Shown here: positions 55,291 to 64,000 of the stretch, in pieces | How the letters are laid out: each line of letters begins with the position of its first letter | Numbering within the stretch: position 1 is the first letter of the stretch | NCBI RefSeq assembly: GCF_011065405.1 | Contig: NZ_CP047056.1 | Coordinates: forward strand, 2,750,747-2,814,746 | From: Succinivibrio dextrinosolvens | GTDB lineage: Bacteria; Pseudomonadota; Gammaproteobacteria; Enterobacterales; Succinivibrionaceae | DNA: 64,000 nt | Direction of reading: 5' to 3' | Notes under the pieces: model-generated | Told to the model about the DNA's origin: nothing | Seen by the model: only the letters and a program-made list of their open reading frames with translations | Database searches by the model: none | Position numbers and translations under genes: made by a program

Positions 55291-57424
55291 TCAATCTTCA
55301 CGGTTGATTTGTTCTTTAAAAATTCAATGTGATTGATTTCACAGTATCTTCAATATTTGTTTTTTCTTGAAGACAGAAATTTAGCCTCATTATTGCAACG
55401 TAGACGCGTCATATGGAATTCTTTTTTCTGGTGAAGGTTTTTGTCATTTTTTCATGGAATCGATCTCTGTGGATCTGTACAGATCGTTCTGAGATCTTCT
55501 GAAGCACTTCAGGGATTGCAGATTCAGCCCATAAAAATCCTTAAAAATGAGTTTGTTATAATATCGGTAGATAGATGTAATAAGGACATTAAAGTGGATT
55601 TACAAGAGCTGAAAGCGAACTTTGAAAAGATTGCCAAACAGTTACAGGAGGAGACTAAATCAAATCCTGCACAGGCATCCCTGTTCGTTGCATTGCTGGG
55701 AATAATGCAGCTCTTATTTGGACTTGTAGAATCTCTGCAGCAACAGCTGGCAAATAAGACTCTCTCAAATAAAAGAGTCGCAGATGAAAATATTAACGGA
55801 AAACGTTCAGAAAAGAAGAAAGGAGTAGATTCCTCTGATAAGAATCGAGCAGACAATCTATCCTCTAAGAAAAAGACCAATCAGAAAGAGCTCAAAATAG
55901 AACACCGTGAAAGAGTTATTGGCTATAAGGGAAAAGAGCTATCTACAGAAGAAGCAGATAAACTCATTGGTACCACCTTCACAGGAGATGACGGTAAAAG
56001 ATACCGTTACACCAGAAGACTGAATTCCTCAGTAAAGCAGGAAATTGAAATCAGGCTGATACAGACTCAGTACTACAAGCTTGAATATATTGAAGTAGAT
56101 GAGGACGGAAATGAGAAAATCAGCACTTTAAGGCAAACAGCACTAAGTTCCAAAACAGATTTTCTCAAGAAAACCTCAGTCAGTGTAAACCTGATGGCAT
56201 ATATCATTTATCTGTGGATTAGACTGAAAAGTCCCCTCAACAGAGTGGCAGTTTCACTTGCAGAGTACGGAATAAAGCTATCAAGGCAGCAGCTGTATAA
56301 GGATGTAGGAATTACCTCGTTTATGCTTCAGCCTGTGTATGAGCATATAAAGACATACATTAAGGAAGAGAAAACCTCTGTATAGATGAAACATACTTCC
56401 AATGCAGAGAGAAGCTTAAATCCAGAATTGAGGAGCCGCCCTCTGGGGGAAGCAAACGTAAGGCCCAGAAATCACTGTCAAAAAGTATGCGAAGCTATAT
56501 CTATGGGATTGCAGGAGAGCGTGTCTGCATATTCAACCATGATATTTGCAGAGACTATGATATTCCAAAGAAAATACTTCTGGAAAACGGCATAGACATA
56601 AATACCTATGTAGAAACTGATGGCTTCTACAGAGGTGGCTTCAACCGTGATGAGAATGATGAAATCCTATTTCAGCATGGCTGGTGCTGGATTCACTGTA
56701 AAAGAAACTTCTGTGTACTGATGAACTATGGCACTAAGACAGATGACACACCAATCGATGCATTTATCAAATGTCACTGGGAGAAAGACATTGAAGAAGG
56801 TCGCTGGTTCTGCGATAAGATTTCCAATGCATTCCATATACTGCATCAGCTTACTGATAAATGCAAGAAAGATAGCAGACTGAATATTGTAGAGCTTAAA
56901 AATAAAGAGCTTAGACCAATAATTGAGGAAATCTGTACTGAAGCAAACAGAATTTATCCAGACATTAAGTCAACCAAAAATGAAGAAGCCAGAAGAAGCT
57001 GTTCTGAAAAGTTTCATGCAGCTATTGTGTATATCGTGAACAATGAAGATAGGCTCAAATCCTTTCTGGATTCTCCATACGGACTAATGCACAGTACAAG
57101 GATTGAGGAAAGTTTTAGAGAACTGGATATTCTCAGGAACAGTATGATGGCATCTGATACTATCCAGGGCGCAGAGCATCTGGCGCTGATATACACTCTG
57201 TACAAGACTGCTCAGCTGAATCACATTGAATTTGAAACATATCTGAGAAAGGTTATTTCAGCTATGACAGAACATATGCATCAGATTGTATTTGAGAAAG
57301 ATGCCAGAGGAACAATTACAGGTTATAAATCTCACAGCATTCCAAGTGAGATTTTAGATGCACTGATGCCTTGGAATATGGATCAGGCAAAATAAAGGTC
57401 AGAGATTTATTTCTGACCATTTAC
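55252..57424 (+). mobile_element. Complete IS66-family insertion sequence inside an autotransporter gene
   Basis: 2173 bases with perfect 20-bp terminal inverted repeats, GTAAATGGTCAGAAATAAAT at 55252-55271 and its complement at 57405-57424. It is flanked by the perfect 8-bp direct repeat TTAAAATT (55244-55251 and 57425-57432), the duplication size typical of IS66. It carries only a TnpC-type transposase, without tnpA/tnpB accessory genes. The perfect ends and duplication indicate a recent insertion. Confidence 0.93.
55594..57395 (+). pseudogene. IS66-family transposase (TnpC type), two frames
   Basis: The likely start is GTG 55594 (AAGGA eight bases upstream). The first frame runs to a stop at 56385: coiled coil, basic linker, then KSPLNRVAVSLAEYGIKLSR and QQLYKDVGI. 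The catalytic part continues in the -1 frame: NLCIDETYFQCREKLKSRIE (DET, first Asp), SYIYGIAGERVCIF, ETDGFYRGGFNRDENDE, GWCWIHCKRNFCVL, MHSTRIEESFRELDILRNSM (Glu) and QGAEHLALIYTLY. The change falls near GAGAAAACC at about 56370. It could be a disabling mutation, a sequencing slip, or programmed -1 frameshifting at the A-run. The rest of the gene looks intact. Confidence 0.8.
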
Positions 57425-58752
57425 TTAAAATTTAATTTTCCGTTAGTTCCTTCTTTGATTGTAATTGAATCTGTTCCATCTAAGGTTGCTGCACCATTGA
57501 ATGTAGCAGTTCCGTTTTGTCCAACTATAATTTTTCCGCCATTATCAACAGTCGTTTTTCCGTTAACAATAAGCTCACCTTGAGCTTCAGATTTGTTTAT
57601 GCTTCCCACGCTTACAAGAGATTTTTTTCCTGATACATTAAGATCATTCTCTATAGTAAGCTTTGCATGATACTGGTTATTATTCGTGTCTTGAGTACCC
57701 ATAACATAGATTTCACCGGCATTAGTTACGGTTACGTTTTCTGTGATTGTTAATTCAGGTGCAGGAGCTTCTTCTGATGAAACATCTGCAAAATCAACAA
57801 CGGTTAGCTTTCCTCCATCTATAGTAACTTCACCTGTAATTGTCGATTCACCATGACCAACATTTAAACCGCCGGTGGTTTCACTTTCTTTTTCTAAGAA
57901 ATCACTGACGCTTTTTCCCCATACACCATATTGTTTTTCTTCTTCTGTAAACGCATTAATATCAGAAGGTCCTTTTGATTTAATTGTAATATTACCTTTG
58001 ATATTAGATTTTCTTCCAACATCTACAGCAGCGTAATCTTCAATTACCAGACCACTGCTGAATGTTGTATCACCTGAAATTTGACCGGTTGATATTCCTT
58101 TATAAGTAACAAGTCCTTGTGCAGTTGTGGATGAAACAAAATTACCTTGGTCGTCTGTAGCATTATTACCAAGATATAAGAAACCTTTATTTACATTAGT
58201 AGTCCCTGTTATTGTTAGAGTTTGTTTATTACTTGCACTCCATGATGATCCATATCCAGGCTGAAGGTTTACAAGACCTCCATTAACCTCAATACTATTT
58301 AAGACAATATTCTGTTCGGCACTCAGATCGTTTGTTGTAACATTTTGAAATGTAGCTTGGTTCAAAAGATTAACCGCATTCTGATAAATTCCACCTTCGG
58401 AGGTGATATCAGCTTTCAATTCATTTTCCCCATCGCTATGTTCATATGCCTCAAGGAGCATCCAAGACATTTCATGTCCTAAATTACCAGTTGCAGTCAC
58501 AGGTTCTGCAGAGTTGTTGGTTAATGCTATTTCAGTAATATTTGGGGTAATATCATAAAGGGCTCTTTCCCCCCATGGCATCTTTATTGATGTTGAAGCC
58601 TGAGCAGATCCGACAGAAGCTAAAATTAACAACAATTTTAATGCATTACTTCCAGAACATTTGATTCCAGCTCCCTTATACATAGCCTGATTGTAGACAG
58701 CCTTATAAGCTTCAATAAGCATATGCATTGCATTTCTTGTTTGTTTTATCAT
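57421..58752 (-). pseudogene. Autotransporter, N-terminal half (signal and passenger start)
   Basis: The frame from ATG 58752 has an extended N-terminal region before the signal peptide core (MIKQTRNAMHMLIEAYKAVY, then LKLLLILASVGSAQAS), typical of large autotransporters. About 390 residues of beta-helical passenger follow (VTIDGGKLTVVDFADVSSEE, KTTVDNGGKIIVGQNGTATF). It ends GKLNFK at a stop created by the IS66 insertion; the true coding part ends at 57425. Alone it would give a secreted fragment without a membrane barrel. Joined to 55243-53215 it makes an 1118-residue protein. Confidence 0.85.
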
Positions 58753-58842
58753 AATAATATTTCCTCATACCTAAATAAAAAGAGAAAAAATAAACTCAAA
58801 TTTCGCTGTTTTCAAAATAAACATAAAAATCCGAGCAAATAA

Positions 58843-59010
58843 TTAGTTTTGTTCTTTTATTGGCTTTGGTACAGGCAATTCCCCATGTCTCATTTTTATA
58901 GTTTTATAGTTTGAGGAATCACTGCATCCATAAATAAATAACGAACTACCCAAAAATAGAACTGCAAGAAGATATATAAATACGCAGATTGTTAGTTTTC
59001 TTTTTTTCAT
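58843..59010 (-). CDS. Small lipoprotein
   Basis: Encodes 55 residues, too short for most gene callers. The N-terminus MKKRKLTICVFIYLLAVLFL then GSSLFIYGCSDSSN has basic residues, a hydrophobic core and a lipobox-like FIYGC with Cys at residue 29. The mature part would be only 27 residues and proline-rich at the end (GELPVPKPIKEQN). AGGA lies 11 bases upstream of the ATG. It starts 34 bases after the stop of the Wzz-like gene on the same strand, so the two probably form an operon in cell-surface polysaccharide or envelope biology. Confidence 0.5.
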   Translation of the reverse strand: MKKRKLTICVFIYLLAVLFLGSSLFIYGCSDSSNYKTIKMRHGELPVPKPIKEQN

Positions 59011-59044
59011 TGCATCTTCTTCCTGACTGGAGACTTATTTTCGC

Positions 59045-60454
59045 TTAGGCATAAGCAATGCCGATAATATTGCAGTTAATATCCTTCAAAAACTTAATCT
59101 CTGAAATTGCAGTATCAACGTCGGTAATATCAAGTTTTTCAAGTATTAAAACTGCATCACATACTGTAATATCTTTGATTTCAAAAGGCTGTCTGATAAC
59201 AACCTCGGTCTTGGATCCCTGCAGGACATTCTCAACAATCTTTACAGCCTCCTGAATGTCATCAAAATTCAATGTGCTGACTATAGATAGTTTTGATTTG
59301 TCCTTACACAAAAACTCTACTGCCTGACTAAGCTTTTTCTCTTCATTAGAATTTTTAGGAAGAAAGTCTCCGTCATGAATACAGGCAATTTTCTTTATTT
59401 CAAATATTTTTTGAAGATAATCAGAATCTTTAAGATTGCCATCAAACAGATACATGCATCCAAAGATACATAAACTAATGAAAATACCTGCAGCGATACC
59501 AATGAGGGCGAACTTGATGTAGGAGATGTACTTATAGGTGCTAAGATCAATCAGCTTTTCTTCAAAAGGAGCTGGCTCCTGAAGATTGGCTATCTCATTT
59601 TTTTTGTTTTCTATCTTGCTAACAATATCTCTTAATCTGTTGTCTGCATTGATTTTTAATTGAGAAAGAAAAGTGGAATCAATATATCCAATGTAAGATT
59701 GTGTATATGAAATTTGATATTCGTTTCTAAATATACTGTTAAGCTTCTGATCGAAATGCTCTACTTTATCTTTTAAATACTCTACATCTGATGTACTATT
59801 GCCTTTTGTTGAGATTACAAAAGCATTTTTTGAAATTTTTCTTAGAGTTATCAGTTCATTAATTTGTAGATATGATATGTTCACTGGTATGTTAAGATGT
59901 TTTGAAATATCTTCTACCAGTTCTTTTCTTGAAATGTACTCTTTAGCAAAATCTATAACAGGAGCCTCGTCAGCCTGTTCTTTTTTATTTGCTAATTTAT
60001 CCGTACAGACAAAAATATAATCTCTTTGATAACTATCTGCTGAATCTGGTAAGTTATATAGAATAGAGCTCTTTAGATATTCATTTTGTTTTTGCTCTTC
60101 TAATCTGAGATTAGAAATTTCTGATTCGAGTTTTTGTCTCTGAAATTCAATACCTTTCAGTGCAGTTTCATACTCTGACTGTTTAGCATAGAAATTCTGT
60201 TTATACAGTTTGTAGTTAACTTTTTCTTTTTCTGTTTTCTTCTGTCCATTAGGAAGATTTGTCACCTTCTCGATAGTGAAGAGTTTATTGATTTCCTCTA
60301 AAGGAACTTCAGAGAACTCAAATTTGTAAAACTTATAAGAAAAGAATAGCAAAGAAAAAATAACTGCTAGAATAAGATGAATTTTGTATTTAGAAAGAAG
60401 ATATTTGAAAAGTCTTACCAAATCGATCTCAATATCTTCGATGTTATCGTTCAT
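59045..60454 (-). CDS. Wzz/CpsC-like polysaccharide chain-length (PCP) protein
   Basis: Encodes 469 residues. A cytoplasmic N-terminus with IEIDLVRLFKYLLSKYK, first membrane helix (about 27-44), a long periplasmic coiled-coil region (about 85-310) and second membrane helix (about 318-341) form the polysaccharide co-polymerase plan. The cytoplasmic tail of about 125 residues (KKIACIHDGDFLP, SKLSIVSTLNF, VCDAVLILEKLDITDVDTAI, INCNIIGIAYA) looks like a degenerate tyrosine-kinase (BY-kinase) domain that lacks Walker motifs. No glycosyltransferase or wzy genes are nearby. A G9 tract (minus strand) lies 76 bases before the start. Confidence 0.7.
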   Translation of the reverse strand: MNDNIEDIEIDLVRLFKYLLSKYKIHLILAVIFSLLFFSYKFYKFEFSEVPLEEINKLFTIEKVTNLPNGQKKTEKEKVNYKLYKQNFYAKQSEYETALKGIEFQRQKLESEISNLRLEEQKQNEYLKSSILYNLPDSADSYQRDYIFVCTDKLANKKEQADEAPVIDFAKEYISRKELVEDISKHLNIPVNISYLQINELITLRKISKNAFVISTKGNSTSDVEYLKDKVEHFDQKLNSIFRNEYQISYTQSYIGYIDSTFLSQLKINADNRLRDIVSKIENKKNEIANLQEPAPFEEKLIDLSTYKYISYIKFALIGIAAGIFISLCIFGCMYLFDGNLKDSDYLQKIFEIKKIACIHDGDFLPKNSNEEKKLSQAVEFLCKDKSKLSIVSTLNFDDIQEAVKIVENVLQGSKTEVVIRQPFEIKDITVCDAVLILEKLDITDVDTAISEIKFLKDINCNIIGIAYA

Positions 60455-60800
60455 TTTTATCCTTAATTGTTTTTTATTATTGTTTTGATTTATAACGATT
60501 TTATTAAGACAATACCAAATTTCATTTTACCCCCCCCCAGAGCATTTCAATGATGTTCGTCACAAATATAAGAAAAAAACAAAAAAGATTAGTTTAATGA
60601 ACAAATTGTCAAAAGGGTAAAGGTATTTCTAGAAGAAAAAAGTGAATACTTATTGTGAAAAAAATGTAGATGCTAATGATCTTATTTCATCTAAGTTGAC
60701 TGAGTGATACTTGTAAAGGAATAATGATATTCAAAGATGGGAATAAGCTTTTCCGGCTTTAGACGATACTGTCGTTTTTTTTTGAGCTTTGAAAAATAGA
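60455..60800. other. Intergenic region upstream of the Wzz-like gene with a C9 tract
   Basis: About 345 bases without a clear gene. A run of nine C at 60530-60538 (G9 on the coding strand of the Wzz-like gene) stands out in AT-rich surroundings. A short GACGATACTGTCG stem followed by nine T at about 60760-60782 could terminate a plus-strand transcript, but no gene precedes it. Confidence 0.6.
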
Positions 60801-60826
60801 AAACACCTGTGATATAACAGGTGTTT
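60801..60826 (-). terminator. Terminator of the ksgA-rsmC unit
   Basis: AAACACCTGT / ACAGGTGTTT perfect 10-bp stem with a six-base loop, 19 bases after the rsmC stop. On the minus strand it is followed by a T-containing stretch (TTTCTATTTTTC). Confidence 0.75.
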
Positions 60827-60844
60827 GTAATTCAGTCTTTAATA

Positions 60845-61915
60845 TTATAGGTTTTGAGCCTTGTAGACTGTAAAGGTATTGCTTGAGTTTAGAATCTCAA
60901 CTCTTAAGAAATTCTGTTTTAGGATTTCACCATAACCAAGATGTGAGTTAGCAACCATGTACAGAACTCCTCCCTTGTTAAGATGCTCCGGCGCATTGAT
61001 AATCATGTTTACGGTTGGAGCAGTAGTAGTGGAAATTCCTACGTGGAAAGGTGGATTTACTGCAATAACGTCATACTTATCAAGACCGCTTAACATATCT
61101 GCTGCGATGGTCTTTACATCAGAAACATTATTTAACTGGGTGTTTTTCTCTGTAAGATGCAGTGCTGCAGCTGAAACATCCGAACTGGTAATGTCCTTGA
61201 AGCCAAGCTTTGAGAGGAAGATTCCAACCACACCGCATCCGCAGCCAAGATCAAGCGCTTTTCCCTGTGGGACAATCTTTTTAAGACAGGATAAAAGCTG
61301 CTCGGTGCCCTTATCAAGCTTTCCCTGAGAGAATACCGCCGTGTCCTGATGAAGCTTTATTGAAATATCTCCTACAGTTACGTCTATATCCTTTGGCTCG
61401 GAGTAGGTATTAACCTCGTTTTCAAAAATGGCCTTAAAAAGAGTACATTTTCTTGCAAGATCTATCTTTAGAGTAGACCCTAGTGGCGTCAACAGTGAAT
61501 CAGCACTTTTACCGCCACCGTCATTGGCTCCTGCTGTATAGATATAAGCTCCTTTCTCAAGTTTATCTTCAAGCAGATTTATGAGTTTTACGGTCTGCTG
61601 TTTTGCTTTTGAAAGCAGCAGCATTAGGGTATCTGCGGTTTTAACATGAGGCAGGGCGGACTCAATATCCGAGAAAATCAGATCAACATGTTTGTAGCTT
61701 ATGATCTGAGGACAGTCAGAGTTAAGATTCTGTCCGATCATTGCAGCCATAGCCTTGCAAACAACATAGTTATCGCAGATTACAGTTGCATGTGTACTGT
61801 TTTTTACCAGAGACAGAATCATTGGATCAAGAACATCTCCTGCAATAATCAGGTTTCTGTTCTCAAAGATATCTCTGTTTCTTTCTAATAATTCATAAAC
61901 AGGTGAGTTTGCCAT
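60845..61915 (-). CDS. rsmC: 16S rRNA m2G1207 methyltransferase RsmC
   Basis: Encodes 356 residues in two related domains. The N-terminal domain is a degenerate methyltransferase fold. The C-terminal catalytic domain has SAM motif LDLGCGCGVVGIFLSKLGFK and the NPPFHVGI motif IV. The central EVNTYSEPKDIDV and FSQGKLDKGTEQLL match E. coli RsmC. It methylates G1207 in 30S. Its start overlaps the ksgA stop by one base, an arrangement different from E. coli. Confidence 0.92.
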   Translation of the reverse strand: MANSPVYELLERNRDIFENRNLIIAGDVLDPMILSLVKNSTHATVICDNYVVCKAMAAMIGQNLNSDCPQIISYKHVDLIFSDIESALPHVKTADTLMLLLSKAKQQTVKLINLLEDKLEKGAYIYTAGANDGGGKSADSLLTPLGSTLKIDLARKCTLFKAIFENEVNTYSEPKDIDVTVGDISIKLHQDTAVFSQGKLDKGTEQLLSCLKKIVPQGKALDLGCGCGVVGIFLSKLGFKDITSSDVSAAALHLTEKNTQLNNVSDVKTIAADMLSGLDKYDVIAVNPPFHVGISTTTAPTVNMIINAPEHLNKGGVLYMVANSHLGYGEILKQNFLRVEILNSSNTFTVYKAQNL

Positions 61916-62712
61916 TACACTTTGTCTCTGTATTTTATAGCTTTTGCAAGTTCAACGTATTTCTCAACAGAGATGTTCTCTGCTCGGATGATAGGATCTA
62001 GTCCCATGTCAATAATCTCGTTCTCGGTGAAGAACTTTGACAGGGCATTTCTGATGGTCTTGCGTCTAGCTGAGAAAGCGGTAGTGGTTACATTATTCAG
62101 ATAAGGAACCAGTGCTCGCTCCTCTTCAGAAAGATTCTTTGGCTTCAGTCTTACCACTGCGGAGGTAACCTTAGGTGCTGGTCTGAAGGCTGAAGGAGGA
62201 ACTATCAGCATCGGAATAACATCAGCATGGAACTGTGTCATTACAGTCAGTCTTCCATAGTCCTTGCTGTTTGGTGCTGCAGCCAGACGTTCAACTACTT
62301 CCTTCTGCAGCATGAAATGCATATCTGTAATGCCTCTTTGAGACAGCAGATGGAAAATGATAGGAGAGGTAATGTTGTAAGGAAGATTACCGAAAACTCT
62401 GAGATTGCCTGCACCATCAATCTTTTCAAAGTCAACCTTCAGCGCATCGCCTTCAATGATGGTAAGACCTTTTAGGAAAGGATCATGCTTTAAGATTTCA
62501 ACAAGATCTCTATCAAGCTCAATTGCGGTTAGACTTTTGGCTCTTTCAAGAACTGGTCTTGTTAGTGCTGCATGACCAGGGCCGATTTCAACTAGCTTCT
62601 CTCCTTCCTTAGGATTGATAGCGTCTACAATCTGACCAATGATATGATCATTTACTAAAAAGTTTTGACCAAAGCGTTTTCTGGCTTTCATGTGAACTGG
62701 TGGTAGTGCCAT
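61915..62712 (-). CDS. rsmA: 16S rRNA dimethyladenosine transferase KsgA
   Basis: Encodes 265 residues. FGQNFLVNDHIIGQIVDAI, SAM motif LVEIGPGHAALTRPVLE, IELDRDLV, GNLPYNITSPIIFHLL (motif IV NLPY) and FSARRKTIRNALSKF are diagnostic. KsgA dimethylates A1518 and A1519 late in 30S assembly. It lies downstream of surA; pdxA, which sits between them in E. coli, is absent. Confidence 0.96.
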   Translation of the reverse strand: MALPPVHMKARKRFGQNFLVNDHIIGQIVDAINPKEGEKLVEIGPGHAALTRPVLERAKSLTAIELDRDLVEILKHDPFLKGLTIIEGDALKVDFEKIDGAGNLRVFGNLPYNITSPIIFHLLSQRGITDMHFMLQKEVVERLAAAPNSKDYGRLTVMTQFHADVIPMLIVPPSAFRPAPKVTSAVVRLKPKNLSEEERALVPYLNNVTTTAFSARRKTIRNALSKFFTENEIIDMGLDPIIRAENISVEKYVELAKAIKYRDKV

Positions 62713-62726
62713 ATATTTTACCTGTT

Positions 62727-62767
62727 AAAAAAATAAATTCAGCGCTGATGATACACCAGCGCTGAAT
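62727..62767 (-). terminator. Terminator between surA and ksgA
   Basis: ATTCAGCGCTG / CAGCGCTGAAT perfect 11-bp stem with nine-base loop, then TTATTTTTTT on the minus strand. It lies 15 bases before the ksgA start, so it may limit or attenuate readthrough from surA into ksgA. Confidence 0.85.
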
Positions 62768-62806
62768 GAATTATAACCTAGTTTGCGTAAATTAAGGCGA
62801 TTTTGC

Positions 62807-64000
62807 TTAATTCATATATACAGAGCCTTGTGAAATCTTGCCATTCTGATTCTGCTGAGACTGTCCTACAGTGGTATTCTCCATCTCGATACTTGCTCCT
62901 GCACGTACAAGCTCTGGATCAATAACATGGATATAGGCACTCTCACGTAATCCTCTCTCCCAGTATGCAACTGCTTCGGCATATTCTCTTTCAAAAATGA
63001 TTGAAGCGGCCTTATCTTTGTATGCATTCAGAGAATCCTTATCAATTTTAACATCGTCAAGATGAATGATATGCCATCCGTAGCTTGATTTAACCGGTTC
63101 ACTGTACTGACCTACAGATAGGGCTGCAATACCGGCAGCAAAGCCTGGATCGTAGGCATCTAGTGACTGATAGCCTAAATCACCGCCCTGAACTGCTGAA
63201 CCAGGATCTTCTGAGTATTTCTTTGCAGCATCAGCAAAAGTGATTTTTCCTGACTTAACATCATCCATAATTGAATTTAGCTTAGCGATTGCTGCTTCAT
63301 CAGAGAAGATGATTGAGGTCTTGATCAGAATATGTGAAACTCTGTAGGTCTTGATTGGAGTAATTGCATTCTTGGTAACATCATATAGCTTTAGAATGTG
63401 AAGACCAACAGAGGATCTGAAAGGACCTACCACAGCGCCAGGCTTAGCGTTAACCAGTGCAGGCAGGAATGGCAGTGGAATTGCGGTTTCAGGCTGATAT
63501 CCAAGATCTGCACTCTGTGAACCAACAGCATACTTGGCTGCAACTTCTTCAACATTGGCTCCGGAACGGATTTCCTTCAGAGCTGTCTGTGCATTTGCCT
63601 GGGCACGACGATATTCCTGTTCAGTTGGATTTGAGGATAAAGGAATTATCACCTGTCCCAGATGATACATTGGCTCAACACTTCCTCTTTCCTTTAAAGC
63701 TTTAGCATAGGAATTGATTTCACTTTCTGAAATATTGATTCTCTGTCTTACAGATGAACGTCTGACTTCATTGATAAGATAGTCTTCCTTGAACTTCTGT
63801 CTTGCCTGTGACTCTGGAATGTTGCCGTATGAGGCTAGTATCTTTTCAGGGGAGGTATTATTTCTTACTGCTGTCTGCTTTAGGATTGAATCAAGCTGCA
63901 TATCAGGAATATCAGCACCGTTGCTCTGAGCTAGCTGAAGAATCAGCGAACGGGTAATCAGTGACTGAAGAGCCTGACGTCTTGCGGTTAGTTCATCAAC
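62807..64000 (-). CDS. surA: Periplasmic peptidyl-prolyl isomerase/chaperone SurA (partial)
   Basis: The reading frame is open to the right edge of the window (398 codons visible), so the signal peptide and first part of the N-terminal domain are outside. Visible parts: the rest of the SurA N domain (RSLILQLAQSNGADIPDMQL, RRSSVRQRINISESEINSYA) and two parvulin domains (about 63815-63400 and 63350-63040), each with the G-x-LGY/LGYQ pattern (SADLGYQPE, GGDLGYQSLDAYDPGF). A short C-terminal helix follows, then a Gln/Asn-rich tail. SurA escorts outer-membrane proteins to the BAM complex; an autotransporter is among the nearby genes. Confidence 0.93.
   Translation of the reverse strand, partial: VDELTARRQALQSLITRSLILQLAQSNGADIPDMQLDSILKQTAVRNNTSPEKILASYGNIPESQARQKFKEDYLINEVRRSSVRQRINISESEINSYAKALKERGSVEPMYHLGQVIIPLSSNPTEQEYRRAQANAQTALKEIRSGANVEEVAAKYAVGSQSADLGYQPETAIPLPFLPALVNAKPGAVVGPFRSSVGLHILKLYDVTKNAITPIKTYRVSHILIKTSIIFSDEAAIAKLNSIMDDVKSGKITFADAAKKYSEDPGSAVQGGDLGYQSLDAYDPGFAAGIAALSVGQYSEPVKSSYGWHIIHLDDVKIDKDSLNAYKDKAASIIFEREYAEAVAYWERGLRESAYIHVIDPELVRAGASIEMENTTVGQSQQNQNGKISQGSVYMN

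Noticed and set aside
60720-60790. Possible small RNA ending in a T9 run
   Set aside because: The stem before the T-run is only about four pairs (ACGA/TCGT), and no promoter upstream was convincing.

Overview
The window looks like chromosomal DNA of an AT-rich gammaproteobacterium with a polar, sodium-type flagellum. MotX, MutH, SdhE, RsmC, SurA, RppH/PtsP and the rpsP-rimM-trmD-rplS operon place it in the Vibrio/Aeromonas/Shewanella side of the class. Low GC, a fermentative D-lactate dehydrogenase, glycogen genes and many insertion sequences make a Succinivibrionaceae-like gut anaerobe my best guess. That guess is an inference from gene content; no 16S gene is present.

Layout. 1-2.2 kb: a small protein resembling type III secretion filament/translocator proteins, enclosed by a near-perfect 117-bp inverted repeat, then motX behind a sigma-28-like promoter. 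2.4-9.4 kb: a chemoreceptor, then divergent units metNI (+) and metQ / M20 peptidase / MATE exporter (-). 9.5-15.2 kb: ffh, a decayed ISAs1-type insertion with a target duplication in the ffh terminator tail, and the rpsP-rimM-trmD-rplS operon. 15.3-21.7 kb: an IS66 remnant, two paralogous ABC substrate-binding proteins around a class A acid phosphatase, and a decayed IS1634-type element. 21.9 kb: initiator tRNA-fMet with a textbook promoter and terminator. 22.4-26.7 kb: an IS21-like element (istA, istB plus two accessory ORFs) whose ends carry arrays of degenerate sites spaced 22-23 bp, an arrangement more like Tn7-type ends.

27-36 kb: a small CBM48-type protein, mutH, and divergent from it a tight run rppH-ptsP-thyA-sdhE-srmB-nagA-rpiR. 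36-46.8 kb: a redox cluster. A long minus-strand run (two flavodoxins, SDR, YqhD-type alcohol dehydrogenase, a frameshifted acetyltransferase, a secreted hydrolase, an NTT/MFS-like transporter, an exported aldo-keto reductase) diverges from a LysR gene. A second unit (TetR, two aldo-keto reductases) follows, with four tandem palindromes upstream of tetR. 47-50 kb: glgC-glgA. 50-53 kb: a membrane coiled-coil protein of unknown function, a macro-domain protein and ldhA. 53-59 kb: an autotransporter gene split by an IS66-family element with perfect 8-bp target duplication; removing the element restores one 1118-residue frame. 59-64 kb: a small lipoprotein, a Wzz-like protein with a C9/G9 tract upstream, then rsmC, ksgA and the 3' part of surA.

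The housekeeping genes are conventional. The unusual content lies in the insertion elements and their ends, the inverted-repeat cassette at the left edge, the operator arrays, and the number of redox enzymes that carry export signals.
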